Below are positions 50,226-62,361 of a DNA stretch of 64,000 nucleotides, piece by piece. The position numbers and the translations under genes are program-made. Each line of letters begins with the position of its first letter. Positions within the stretch are counted from its first letter, which is position 1. The notes under the pieces are model-generated. The model was not told the DNA's origin, made no database searches, and saw nothing but the letters and a program-made list of their open reading frames with translations. The stretch comes from Anagrus nilaparvatae. Taxonomy: Eukaryota; Arthropoda; Insecta; Hymenoptera; Mymaridae. Location of the stretch: positions 11,116,001 through 11,180,000 of the forward strand of contig JAKSXM010000246.1 of the NCBI GenBank assembly GCA_022575985.1. Direction: 5' to 3'.

Positions 50226-51684
50226 TTATAACAAAATTTGATACTTGTATTTTCTTGGTACTTTATTTAAAACTAAACGCCCATCATAGCTTAATGAAGC
50301 AAAAGTCCAAGGATCAGCCGATGACCATTCAACAGCATAAACACTATCTTCATGTTCTTCGTATTTTGCAATAACTCCATCTTCTAATCTAAAATAAATA
50401 AAAAGTTATATTTAATTAAAAATAATATTAATTATTGAAAATAATATTGCTTGAATATTTACTTTTCTTTATTATTTACTTGTTCTCGCGATGTTCCATC
50501 TTCTGCAAGAATATGACTATAAGGTTCAGATGAAATGGAACCCACGCTACATAAAATTACTCTTGAATCACTGCTTGAAGTTAAAACCAACTGGTCATGA
50601 AAATGATTAATTCTTATTGACCACACCCAATGTGAATGTTCCATTTTTGAGAGAATTGGCTCTTCCGGATTTCGAATATCCCAAAATTTCATATAACCGT
50701 CATCTCCACAAGTTGATAGTATATATTGCCGATTTGAATTGAAATCTAAATCCCTAAAAAAAAAAAACATAGCAACAAAATGTATAATATTTTAATTAAA
50801 TTAAAAACCTTATAGTTTGTGAATGTCCAGCAATTATTGACCATGCAGTTTCTTTTGGATTCCTGAAGTCCCAGCCTCGTACATTATTATCATTCAAGGT
50901 TACAAACTGATTGCACATATTGTGTGGATTCCATTTACCATTAACGAACCTAGGTTGTCCTTTAGCTAACAATGTACCAACAGTAACAACCTAAAAATTA
51001 GTAACATTAATAAAAAATTGTTTATAAATTGATATTTTTAAATTTATAAAGTACCTGAGCATCTGAATTAAAATCCCATAATACAAAATTATTATCAACA
51101 ACTGAAACAGCTTTTTTTTCATCTGTAGGGTGGTATGTTATACTTTTCAAATCATTTCCATAAGGAGCTGTATCTATATCTACTAATTTTTGAAGGGCCA
51201 TAATATCATTTGTATCTTGTGATTCAGGCATCTTCCAAATTGCACCTTTCATTTGGCATACACCTCCATCTGAGTGATTTGCTGAGTAATTATTAATAAA
51301 ATTATAAAATATTAATAAAAATTAAGCAAAAATTTATACCATTTAATGTATTGTAACATGTTATAAATTTGGAGGTATCTGTAGGCGAAGCTTGCAAAGA
51401 CCATATTTCACCAATAGGATGTTGAAATATTTGTGTTTTTAAGTTACCAGTTTCCTCATTTAATTCAACAAGATGTACCTGATTATTTCCAAATTGGAGC
51501 GATTGAGTTCCAACAAGAAATCTGACAGCATCGTGCTCAGCGTTTTGAGCACAAAGTGCTCTAGTCTATTATGTTATTAAAATATAGTTTATTTATAGAT
51601 TAAAAAAATTATTATTATAGTATTAAAAAGCAAATAGATTACCTGAAATTCTAAGCCATAAATAACAGGGTTTACTTTTTCCAT
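50226..51684 (-). CDS. EIPR1: EIPR1 (EARP-interacting WD40 protein, TSSC1)
   Basis: Six exons, in order of translation: 51684-51643, 51565-51340, 51281-51055, 50990-50809, 50753-50463 and 50388-50226 (376 aa; phases consistent). The N-terminus [19 protein letters not shown] and the blocks [58 protein letters not shown] and [20 protein letters not shown] are typical of TSSC1/EIPR1. It is a seven-bladed WD40 propeller. EIPR1 binds the EARP and GARP tethering complexes and assists endosomal recycling and dense-core vesicle cargo sorting. The donor after exon 4 reads GTTTTTAAT, weaker than its neighbours. Confidence 0.95.
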
Positions 51685-52610
51685 TGTTATTTATTTTGGT
51701 AATTTAAAAACTTATTAATTGTTGATTGTTTAAATACTATTTAAATTTTTCTATCTCTTAAATGATAAAAGCATATTATAAAAAAAATGTTTTTTATCTT
51801 CCATAACAATCACAATAAATAATAATAAATAAATAAATAATATACATATAATTTAAGGTGTTTGAACCTAACCAAAATTATCACTTTTTAAACAGGCAAA
51901 ATGTTTCAAAAATCCCCTTAGTTTATGTTTATATTATTATTTTACGATGGAATATATGCATGTATACATTTCCATGCATATGTATGTGTACAGTATATGA
52001 ATAATGCTGCGGAGTCTGGACTCGATTATTATCCTCCAAAGCGAAGAGAAGGGTTGTTGAAAAAAGAGAGAGGAAAAACGCAAAGAAGACTTCAGTCAAT
52101 TATTGTCCACGAAACAGTGAAGACATATAAAATTTTGTCTTGTTCTTTTTGAATATTTTTTTTAAATCTTCATTTTAATAAGTATTAATAAATAATAAAC
52201 ATATTTTTAAATGTGTAATTAATTGTTATGAATATAAAAATATATGAAAATATTAACGTTTATTTTGTGTTTTGTGTATTTATTAAGTTGAATTAAATTG
52301 TTTATAGTGTTATATTTCTTTTGTTGACTCCTTTTTTTTTATTTCGGAGCAATCTCTTAGATATCTAAAATATGTCAAGCATTTGAATACCAAATTCATT
52401 AACGATCATCTAAATCTTTTGAATAACATTCTAAATAAACATTGATAACATTTTTTCAAAAAAAAGTACTTTTTAGCTAATATTGAATTTATTTAAATTT
52501 ATTCAGCATTCAACTAGGTATTTTTATTTTCCTTGTTGGAGTCAATTTTGATAAAAAATATTTATTAATTTTTTGTGACTTAATATTTATTTTTTTAAAT
52601 AAAAAATCAA
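51685..52610. other. Upstream region of EIPR1 with an isolated 75-aa frame
   Basis: Upstream of EIPR1. A plus-strand frame at 51925-52152 has a GC-richer second half (YYPPKRREGLLKKERGKTQR). It has no recognised domain and no splice or homology support, so it is not called as a gene. Confidence 0.3.
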
Positions 52611-52940
52611 GAATTGCAAGTGGCACACCTCGTTTTTGCATAAATCGACGACCTCGCATAAGAGTTCTTTTTTTTTTATCATATACCTTTTTCTTCTCTT
52701 ACAGCGCACATCGTGGCAACGTTATATTTTTAATATACATTTGAGAGTGTTATAAATAATCATAGATAAACTTTTAATTTCCTGTATAATATTAAGAAAT
52801 TTTTGAAGACATTGAACACAAAGAAAAAAAGATTAGACAATTTTTAAATTTTTGTTAAATAAGTGTAAGCAATATTAAATTTGATGCAGACGACGAGAGA
52901 GCTACATCGTTTTCCTATATTGTGTTGTAAGTACATAAAA
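52611..52940 (+). promoter_or_regulatory. CG-containing island, possible promoter and 5' UTR exon
   Basis: Clustered CG motifs (ATCGACGACCTCGCATAAG, GCGCACATCGTGGC, GACGACGAGAGAGC) precede GTGTTGTAAGTACAT, a good splice-donor-like sequence at 52926-52933. This could be the untranslated first exon of a plus-strand gene extending beyond the window, or an unstable upstream transcript. Confidence 0.3.
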
Positions 52941-55900
52941 ATTAATATTATCTTATAACATCAATAATTAATTTTACGTGTTATCATATACCGCTATATG
53001 AGTTATTCCATTAAAAATAAGTACACATTCACGCCCTTATAAACCTACTCTAAATTTCATGCTTAAAAAACCGAGTGTAGGTATATAATTTTCTTTAATT
53101 AAAAAATAAACAAAAAAATTAATGTTTATATGTAAGTAAAGGTTATAATTACATATGTTTCATATTTTTATTATACCATTGTTTGTATACCTATATTTTT
53201 TTTATATAATAATTTTTAATAACGGTTTTAAATTTTATACATAATTAAAATATTTTATAATCCAGGTTAATGAAAATTATAATAATAAATAATTGAATAG
53301 AAAAATGTAATATAATTAACTGTAAAAATTATTTGAAAATTTTAGAAAATTATTATTAATATACTATACATAACCTTGAAATTATTATTTATTTATGAGG
53401 TTTTTTCTCACCATTTAATTGTATGTGTTTTTAAAATAGTTACATGAGTGACAAAAAATTGTTATTAACAATAAAGTTGTATGTTATGAGTGTTTTATAT
53501 ACAGTTAATAATTTCTTTGTTTGCTCTTATGTGAATTTGTTAAAGTAAATTTGATTTCTTTTAATTATTTTAAATTTAAAAAATGTGAAAAGTTTTCTCT
53601 TCCACAAAATTATATCAAATATTTAAACTATTTTTATTAAACAAATACCTATCTAATTTTATTACAATAAAAATTAAACAATAGTTTCTTAACAATCTTA
53701 ACAAAAAATGATATAAAATAGGTATCTAAAAAAGAAAGTTTAGAATACCTAGCTATTAAATATTTCATTTGTCATTAAAAATCATTTATATGGATTAAAA
53801 GAAAAAAATTCATTTTCACATGAATAATTACTGTATAGGTGAAAGCTTAATATTTATTTAAAAAGGAAAAATAAAAAATAAATTGTTGGTTATAAATGTA
53901 TACTTTTGGTACGCGCGGTACAATTATAACCTATAAAACTAAAATTACTGTTTTATTGTCAAAGTATATAAAAACATAACCTAAAAATTTTTTTTTCTTT
54001 TCTTTGTTACATATTTTACAATTAAAATTCTATGTATAACAAATATTTGTTAAAATGACTTTCATTATTGTAAATTATAGACATGTACCTATTTTAATTA
54101 AAATTAATTAAAATAAAAAGTATTTAATAGAAAGTAGGGTACTTTTTAAGTAATTGTTCACATGTTATTAAAGTTACATACATGAAAATCGTGAAATTTA
54201 TTAAAATTGTATCATTTTTTATTGAATGTACAACTTTAAGTTTAAATAGTGGTAGTTTAACAGTGTAAATTTTTAAAAGAAAGTGCAAGTATTGAAAATG
54301 TTTTTTCAAGCATTAAACAATTTTAATACTATTTTGTGGTTTTTTCTTTAATTTCACATTTTTATTATTATTATTATGAAAACAGAAGAAAAAATAAAAT
54401 TTATTGATTTATTAATATTTCTTGTATTTAATTATTTCATCACACTTTAGTGATTAACATGAATTTTTTGATCAATATCATTAAATTTATTCATTTAGAA
54501 GTGTTCTATTGTTTCATGAGTTGTACTATTTTAAATTGTGTGAATTTGCTTTTGTTTGTGTATGAAAATTTATTAAATAGGAAAATTTTTAGAGACATTA
54601 AAATTATGTTTTTAAAAGACTTATATAATAAGATTTGAAAAATTGATAAGTAATTTTTAAGAAGATTTAATTTTCTTTTGTTTTGAAAATTTTTAAAGAT
54701 TAAATAATTATGTAAAATAAAGAGGAGGAGTGTCTAATAGATAATGAAGTTAAATTTAAGGAAATTTTTTTTTTTCTGATCTAAATCTTTTAAAAATGTC
54801 TGTAATTGTTATTTTAAAAACTTTTTTTTAAACTTTACCATTTTTGGTGTTTTCCAAATTTCTTTAAGAAGTTAAATAATTACACAATTTAAACTAATGT
54901 AAATTAGGCAACAGATTTTTTCTCTGTATTTGGACTTTTTTTAAAAAGTACTTTTTAATGATATACATTTAAAATCCAATTCTAGGCCAGGCTATTAATT
55001 TTTTAAAAAGAAAAACAAAGAAAGGGAAAAAGTCATTAATTCAAAAAAATAGTTAAATCATCATGTAAAACAAAAAGATATAAAAGAGAAAGAGAGAAAA
55101 TTTGATTGATACATCAATCAGTTTAAAATTTTTTATTTAAATTTATACAAAATTATTTGTCAATATAAAAATAATTTATATTCAAATTAGTATATTTTTA
55201 TTGTTTCATTGTCTTATGATGAGCATTAAAAAATATCTGATAAAGTAATAAAAAAGTTATTTTTATTAAATGCATGCTAAATATTTTCTTTATTGTTTTA
55301 TTAAAATATCAAAATTAAACTTTCATTTTGTTATTTATTTGTTTTAATTTTTATTACTTGTCTCTTTTTTTGTATAAATTTGCATATTTTGTTTTTTGTA
55401 TTATTTAAATTTTTGAATTTTTATTGTTTTATTTGACTTTTTTGATATTTCAAAATGAAAATTTTGTAAAATTGAAAATTTATTAGGCTCAATTTGTTGT
55501 AAATATAAACCTGCAAAAGGCTACTTTTTAGTAAAATTAATTTTTATTCAAATTCTCTTCATAGGACTTTATAATTAATAATTATTTAACCTATAAATTA
55601 ACAAGGATAAACTACTCCAACAGAGAGATTATTTTCCCTCAAGGGATATAAAATCCTTTCTCTCTCTCTCTTTCTCTGTAGTTTAATTTTGGTCAAAATA
55701 AATTATATTTTCTAAATATTATAAAAATAATAATATCAGAAAGGGTCAAGGCTATATTTACTTACCTAGATTTATATTTATAATACACACACCTTTTTCA
55801 TATTTTTTGTCATCAGAATTTTTCATCTCTCTCTTGCTTTACAAACTTCTTTTTTTTTTGCATTATGATTGTTTTTTTGTTTTATATTTAAATTTTTATG

Positions 55901-56000
55901 CACTGAGCTTTTTTATTCTTTTATAATTTTAGAATGCATGATTAAATAAATTGAAATAAAAGTTTTTTTTTATTTGGTTTTATTTATTATAATTTTTTAA
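52941..56000. other. AT-rich stretch without recognised genes
   Basis: Only low-complexity AT-rich DNA, a (TC)n run near 55660-55675 and incidental frames (54124-54309 minus, 54450-54638 plus). It could be intron if the 52.6-52.9 kb island starts a transcript. Confidence 0.45.
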
Positions 56001-56002
56001 TG

Positions 56003-56129
56003 AGGGGTGGTAGACTTGATGCTCTGTAGAAAGTTTTAAGAATAAGCTTTACTGATAAATTCATGAAATTAAATTAGTTGAAAAAAGTTTTAAAAATTTT
56101 TTTAAAAGAGCATCAAGTCAAACACCCCT
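56003..56129. mobile_element. MITE with AGGGGTG and GACTTGATGCTCT inverted ends
   Basis: AGGGGTGGTAGACTTGATGC at the left is inverted at the right as GCATCAAGTCAAACACCCCT, followed inward on both sides by AAGTTTT/AAAACTT-like sequence. 127 bp, no coding capacity. Confidence 0.65.
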
Positions 56130-56947
56130 TCAAAAAAACTTCTAATTTTTTGCGAAGCCCATAATAAACATAATTTATATTAATTTGCATGTGTGTGGCT
56201 CAATATGTAACTAATAAAATTTCTAGGGAGGTCTTTCAAAAAAAAAATTTACAAACTACTCACTTTGTTCCTTCCCCTTTTAAAAAAAAATTGTCAAGTT
56301 TAAAAAAAATGTATGCAATACAAATTTTTTATAAAATGTCACACATGTTTTTTATGTGGGCATAATAAAATTAAGCTGCAAATAATAAATTTGTTTTTTA
56401 TAGTCTTGTTATTAAAGTTAAATATTCTGTGGTTTTAACGTATCTGGTTTTAATAAAATTTAAAACTTCGTGGCATTTTTTATTAAAAGTATTGTAATTT
56501 TTTAGTTAAAACGTAATATGACAAATTATAACAAATGACAAAATCGTTTTAAAATGACTTCCACACTCTCGCATTTCTTCTTATATGGTTAATATTTATG
56601 TTGTTGTTTAATACATAAAACGAGTCTTCTTCAATTTATATTTATTAATTTAATACTTTGTCTCTGTTTTTTTTTTTTATATGTTAGACCTTGGTTAATT
56701 TTGAATTTTTTTTTCTGGTTTTTGTATATGACTGGTTTGTCAATTGGCTTTTTGAAGGCGTTGCAATTTTTATTCGGATGATTTGTGGTGATTTAAAGTT
56801 TTTTTAGTCTAAAGTCGGTCTAAAGAATCCTGAATAATCGAAGAAGCAGAACTAAAAGTTTTAAATTTGGTAACTGAATTTTCTATCTCGCAGAGCCAGA
56901 GATTTTTTTACTTAGTTACGAATTCAGCCCTTTGCTGATTTTTTTTT

Positions 56948-57162
56948 TTATAGGAAGAAACGAGCCCCTTCTCGCTCCTTTCTGTGAGAATCAACCACCG
57001 AAAAACATGCTTTGCATATAAACGCATAGTTCCTCTCCAAATTGAAACGATATTTACTTGATGTAAAGCTGTAATGCGGATTACACGAATGAGCATGACC
57101 ACATATCTGATAAAATAGGTGTGCTTGACAGCTATTTGGACATGACAGTGTTGGTGAAAAGC
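56948..57162 (-). CDS. Candidate zinc-finger-like exon, unproven
   Basis: In an AT-rich area this GC-richer island has, on the minus strand, a pyrimidine-rich acceptor (TTCTTTCCCCACTTAAG). It opens a 70-codon frame to a stop. It contains SCPNSCQAHLFYQICGHAHS and, later, YAFICKACFSVVDSHRKE, i.e. paired Cys with His spacing somewhat like terminal exons of BTB zinc-finger genes such as lola. The pattern is imperfect. It could be a decayed exon, or chance. A second frame here (56908-57183) has no such motifs. Confidence 0.25.
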
Positions 57163-57351
57163 CTTAAGTGGGGAAAGAACCATTAAAAATCGTGATACCT
57201 ATATGACAAAGATAGGATATTTAAAAGCAAAAATATGTTCGTTTGCTAAAAAATTTGACTTTTACTTATATAGTCTTTAGAACTCATTTCACTTGCGAGA
57301 ATATTTTTGTTAAAAAATTGGTAGACAACAAAAAATTTGATAATATTACAA

Positions 57352-57519
57352 AGAGGTCATCCATAAAATACGTAACGCAGTTACATAGTGAGTGGCCTGC
57401 TTTTTAACGTTACTATAATGTTAATTTACATTCAATTTACATTGGTTAAGGTGTTACCATACGGTTGGTGGTGTCGGATTTACCCCTTTTTGCGTTACGT
57501 ATTTTATGGACGGTCCCAA
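57352..57519. mobile_element. MITE with GGTC(A/C)(T/G)TCCATAAAATACGTAACGC ends
   Basis: The left end CATCCATAAAATACGTAACG is inverted at the right end as CGTTACGTATTTTATGGACG followed by GTCCC. About 165 bp, no coding sequence. The GGGACCGTCCATAAA-type terminus is a familiar motif of widespread animal MITEs. Confidence 0.7.
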
Positions 57520-59689
57520 ATAAGAAAATCCAATGCTTGAACGGCTAAAAATTTCAATTCTTTGTTTGTCAGTGACTTCAAAAGATTAAAGGCTAATTTT
57601 TTTTTTTTTAATATTATGGAGTGAACCTTTAGCTCCAACAATCACCCACATTTTCATCCGATTACAAAGTCTAATATATAAAGCATACAATAAATGTAAC
57701 GTACGTTGTTGTTGAAAACCAAACGTAATAAATCAAATATAGTCTTTTGTAAATTGAATGAAATGAGAATAATAAATAACAATAATAATAATAATAATAG
57801 CCAATAAAAAATTATTTAATACGATACATGAAATGAATATTATATTAATTTGCCTGAATAATAAAAGAAAAATAATTTTTTATTCAAAATCGAAGGTCTT
57901 TTCAATTTTGATCCATCAAGTTTTTCCTATATTTTTATTACTTTTTCTGTGTTCTTAGTAATTTAAAAAATTAATCGAAAAAGTAGCTTTTTTATAGATT
58001 TTTTATTTTATGTGTGTTTGAATAATATTAATTTAGCTGTTGATTTGTATTTATTTAATGATTGATATAGTGTGTAGGTTTACTACTAGATATATATAAT
58101 TTATCAGAAAAATATATATGATTGAACGATATTTTCTTTTATATATTTTTCAAAGAAATATTAAATTGAGATGATACTTCGCATGTAATATTAAATTTTA
58201 TGTTTCTTTATGAAAAATATATATATTTTTTTATCTATTTCATGAAAAAAGTTTATACATTTTTTTTTTCAATAAATTTTCAATGCTTTTTTAGTATGTT
58301 ATTATTATTATTAAATCAAAATTTAATATTACTTTTTTCATGCTTTATATTTGTAGATGAAATTCTTTATATTTTTATTTTTCTGTCAAATTAATGTAAG
58401 ATCCATTTCATAAATGTATAAGACTAATAAAAGGCTAAAAAATATATAAGTGTTATGATGACTTTTCATCAGGGATTCGGTACAAAATTTTTCTCGCAAG
58501 TGAAATGATTTCTTGAGATTATATAAGGAAGAAAATTTGAGTATAAGAGAATGAGATGGTTAGCGCTTGTTAAGTTAGAATTCGGGTATAAAAGTTTTAC
58601 CAATTTGCAAAGCTTCTTAACTTGCCCTGAAAACCCTATCATAGAAGAACTTGCATGGCCCCCATAACCTAACGTTTTTTCTGAAAACCTCAAATTTCAA
58701 ACCAATTCGTTAATAATATAAAATTTTTTAACTTTTATATTTTAATATTTTAAATTAAAAAGCCAAAAAGACAAAATGAAATAATAAGCACAAAAGATGA
58801 AAAAATAAAAATTAGATTAACCTATTTTTATATTAAATTCAATAAAATTTGATTAGCTCTAAGATTATGGATTAAGTTTTATGCACATCAGAAAAAAAGA
58901 TACACCTTTAATTAGAATTAGCACGATTACTTAACGATATATAATAGAAAAAAAGTTAATACTTCGCGTAGGTGTAAATAATAAGTTCAATATATCTTTT
59001 GATGATAAAATATTTATAAGTCTTCTTGAAGAAAAATTAACACTAATGCTTTAATTAACTGACGAGACACTTATAGTCCTCGACATCACTTTATTAAACA
59101 ATTTATTACCGGTCATTTCCCTTAAAAAACAATAAAATTACTTAGTTATGTGAAAAACAAGTTTATTTAAATGCACCTACTTTTTTTAATGGATAGTTAA
59201 AAGTTAAAAGAATGTTTTTTCTTGAAATGTCGGGCTAATATTCTGTTATTTTCTTATGTAATATATTTTTAGAGCTATTTACATAAAAAACGAGTTTGAA
59301 AAATTTTTTCTTTTGATTAAACTATTGGGAACCATTTTCTGGCTGCTAATTACCCGTCGAAAATGCTTTTTGTTGCCAAGGATGGAAAAAGATTTGTAAA
59401 TTTTACTTTCATAAGCGGCAATTTAAGGTTGCAGTTCTTAAAAATAGTAATTTTAGTTATTTTGCTTGAAAATTCAAGCGCAGCAACTTTAGAGTGAATA
59501 ATTAATTCATTGGCATTTCCAAAATATTGAATATTTGGAACACAATTTTTCGGCTCCGTTTCATTGCTATTAAAGTAATTTTAACTTTGGTTAAGGCCCT
59601 GATATTTACAATTTGGCGTTTTATTTTATGGACATGATTTTAATTTGCAAAAAATTTCACTCACATTTGTAATTGACAGTAGAAACCAA
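57520..59689. other. AT-rich stretch with one GC-richer island (58470-58690)
   Basis: The island at 58470-58690 has a 74-codon minus-strand frame. In two frames it contains fragments like FTCEKNF and SLMKSHH that would suit a frameshifted C2H2 finger. Not called as a gene. A short (AAT)n tract lies near 57779-57800. Confidence 0.3.
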
Positions 59690-59788
59690 CCCGAATAGAA
59701 TCGGAAGTATGGGCTGATCCGGCCTAATCTGGCCCAGATCTGGCCCGGATCTGGGCCGGATCGGCCCATACTTCAGATTCTATTCGGG
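59690..59788. mobile_element. 99-bp MITE, CCCGAATAGAATC family
   Basis: CCCGAATAGAATCGGAAGTA and the terminal TACTTCAGATTCTATTCGGG form inverted ends, around a GC-rich centre of repeated GATC(T/C)GG(C)CC motifs. Same termini as the element at 333-886. Confidence 0.8.
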
Positions 59789-61860
59789 AAGGCATAAAAA
59801 ATGAAATTTTTATATACATCTCGAAAAAACCCCGGGAAATTCGAAATTAACCAACAAAAAAAAAGGAACAAAAAAAAATATCAAATGATTATCTAACACA
59901 GATAGAGCAGAAAATTTTCGTTTCACGCTTTATATGACATGAATAATAATTATAGAACAATAGCTTCAAACCTAAAAAAAAAAATATTAAGCTAATAATA
60001 ATAATAATATATTATTAACAAAAAAAAAAAATATTGTTGTATAAAATTTTAAGCCCCGGAAATACGGAAATATTTATTAAAGTCACGCTACAAAATAAAT
60101 TATTATTATTATTATATTGATGTGTGATGATATAATATGGGATATAAAAATTTATTTGCGCTTATGTGTGTGTGTTTGGTCTTTTCTATAATAATAGTAG
60201 AGAATAAACCGATAAAAATCAATGATTTTCTGTACAATAACAATGTTTTTTTATTGTGTTTTATATTTAAGCTTTTTATTTAAATTTTCAGTTGACTGTT
60301 TACGAAAATAGTGTCTTTTTATAGAATTTTTTTATTGTGTTGGTTTTTTTTAGATTTTTATTGTATCATTAGGTTCTTTTATGATTTTATTTTTTTATTT
60401 ACTTGCTAAAGCGTGCCAAAGTTATAAAAATTTATGCTGAATTTATTTTATAAAGATGTTGGTAAATGTGGCGAAAATGACACTTTGGGTTGGCGGAGAT
60501 TTCTGTAGTTTGGAAAAAAAATTAACGACGCTCTGATTCTTGAATATCTATATTTTGAATAATGGTAAAAAATAAATTTAGAGATGTTTGCGTATGAAAG
60601 TGCGAAATTTAACAGCATTAAATGGGTCTAGAACGCCGCGCTGCCTGTGATCAAAGTATACAACTGAACTAATTTTACCTACCATAAGAGCCCCTGTAAA
60701 CTTTTGCATCTTTTGAATGCAAATATCTCTAAATTTTGCGTGATTACCGACTAAATGTCTTTTGGATTCCTTAGACTTTTCTTGGAAAAACAGTATATTC
60801 GGAAGTTTAAAGGCTAGAGCGTCCTTAACTGTAATTTTTAACAAATATTTAAGTTTCGATAATAAAAATCAGTACATAATTATTATGTCAGCCGTGGCCA
60901 GAAAAATAAAAAATGCCTCAAATCGGATGTAAATTTATTTTTGCCTAAAGGACGGCATAAAATTTTTATGACCTTTAACTAGGAAATTAATTTTTGAAAA
61001 AATGGCTTAAAGCAATTTTAAAAATTTGGCAAAAAAAAAAATCAACTGACTACCAAAAATTCAGTGCTAATGGTATTATAGTAACTTATTTTTAGTCGAA
61101 CATTTCGGCAAAAAATATTTTATCTGTATCTGACGCGGTGTCTGAGCCGGTGGCCCAAGCAATATTCGTCCTATAAAATTCTTCATATTGAATTTATTTG
61201 CATTAATATTTCTGTTTTAAAAAAATCAAACAAGAAATGTAAATATTAAAATTATTTTATCTTAATCGCACTGCTTTAATCCTAAAAAAAGATAAAATCT
61301 TATCCAAAATTTGCAAAAATAAAAAACCAAAAATTTGCTAATTTTGTATATAATAATAAATTTATATGCTAAATTAAATAATAAAATCTTAAAATACTGT
61401 AATTTAAACATAAATATTCATAAGATTTTATAAATTAAATAAGCAATTTGATATTCTTATGTAAGGTTTAACATACACAAACACACCCAAAAAAGTATTA
61501 AATTATCATTTTTGCTAATATAAAAAACCATAAAGAAACCTTTAAAAAAAATTCGCTAATAAAGGATTATAAAAGTGTATAACATGTCGCCTTTTTTGAC
61601 AAAAGATGTATAAGTAATTACATAATGAGATGTAACTTATACTTTTTCCACAATGGGTAGTAAAATATATAGGTGTAAATTTTTTAATGTTTTTTTTTGT
61701 TAAAAATTAATGATTGTGAAAATTATTCATTTTATTTATTAAAAAAAAAAAAATTATTTTTTATATTTTCTGGGAAAAGGATTTAATGGGACGTTTTGGC
61801 TCAAAATGGTTTCGTTCAATTTATATAAAGTTATATAAATTCTCAGTTGTAATTCGAAAC
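59789..61860. other. AT-rich stretch; one GC-richer island and a half hairpin repeat
   Basis: The island 60578-60844 has an 88-codon minus-strand frame (KESKRHLVGNH, CIQKMQKFTGALMV) without a complete known motif. At 60882-60925, GTGGCCAGAAAAATAAAAAA and TGCCTCAAATC match one arm of the hairpin family at 23938. No gene is called. Confidence 0.3.
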
Positions 61861-61866
61861 GATTAT

Positions 61867-61972
61867 TGATGGGTAACATAATGATTTGACCCCTGCAACC
61901 AAATCTCGAACCAAACCTATTTATCAATAAAAGATACGGAACTATGTCAAATCATTATGTTTCACCTTACCA
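61867..61972. repeat. Inverted repeat with GTAACATAATGATTTGAC arms
   Basis: GGGTAACATAATGATTTGAC is inverted as GTCAAATCATTATGTTTCAC, about 55 bp apart. The ATGATTTGACCC and ACCAAACCTA blocks also appear inverted near 62258-62285, linking this to the island at 62110-62361. Confidence 0.65.
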
Positions 61973-62109
61973 GTACTACTAAATGGCACCTGATATTGCT
62001 GAGTCTCAAAGGGGTTCTAAAGGCCTAAAAAAATTTTTTCTTGAAAAGTGGTAAAATGTTAGTTTTCTAGCCAATGAGCAGAGTATTATCTGTTTACGGG
62101 TAGGAGAAA

Positions 62110-62361
62110 TTAAATAAAATCTAAAAAGCCCCAAAAAATGGTTTTCTTAAGATTTCGGGGGCCTGTCGTCGTCAATAGGTCTAGATTGATTCCACCAGGA
62201 ATCGATGAGTTTTTGCTGGAGTTTTTGATAGCTTTTAGGAAAATACTACTTAGGTTAGGTTTGGTTTCGAGGGTCAAATCACTATACTTATCAGGAAATA
62301 GCCTTTCTCTTTCATTGTCAAAGTATTTTCTGGTTGTTTCGTAGCTGTAAAATGCCCGCAC
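62110..62361 (-). CDS. Unsupported 83-codon frame in a GC-richer island
   Basis: The minus frame reads FYSYETTRKYFDNERERLFP through IPGGINLDLLTTTGPRNLKK, with balanced composition unlike the surrounding low-complexity frames. TTTTACAG at 62352-62359 (minus strand) could be an acceptor. No family is recognised. Partial sequence relation to the inverted repeat at 61867-61972 suggests it may be repeat-derived. Confidence 0.2.
   Translation of the reverse strand: MRAFYSYETTRKYFDNERERLFPDKYSDLTLETKPNLSSIFLKAIKNSSKNSSIPGGINLDLLTTTGPRNLKKTIFWGFLDFI

Noticed and set aside
51925..52152. 75-codon plus-strand frame upstream of EIPR1
   Set aside because: The first half is compositionally random. No homologous family, splice partners or codon bias could be supported.
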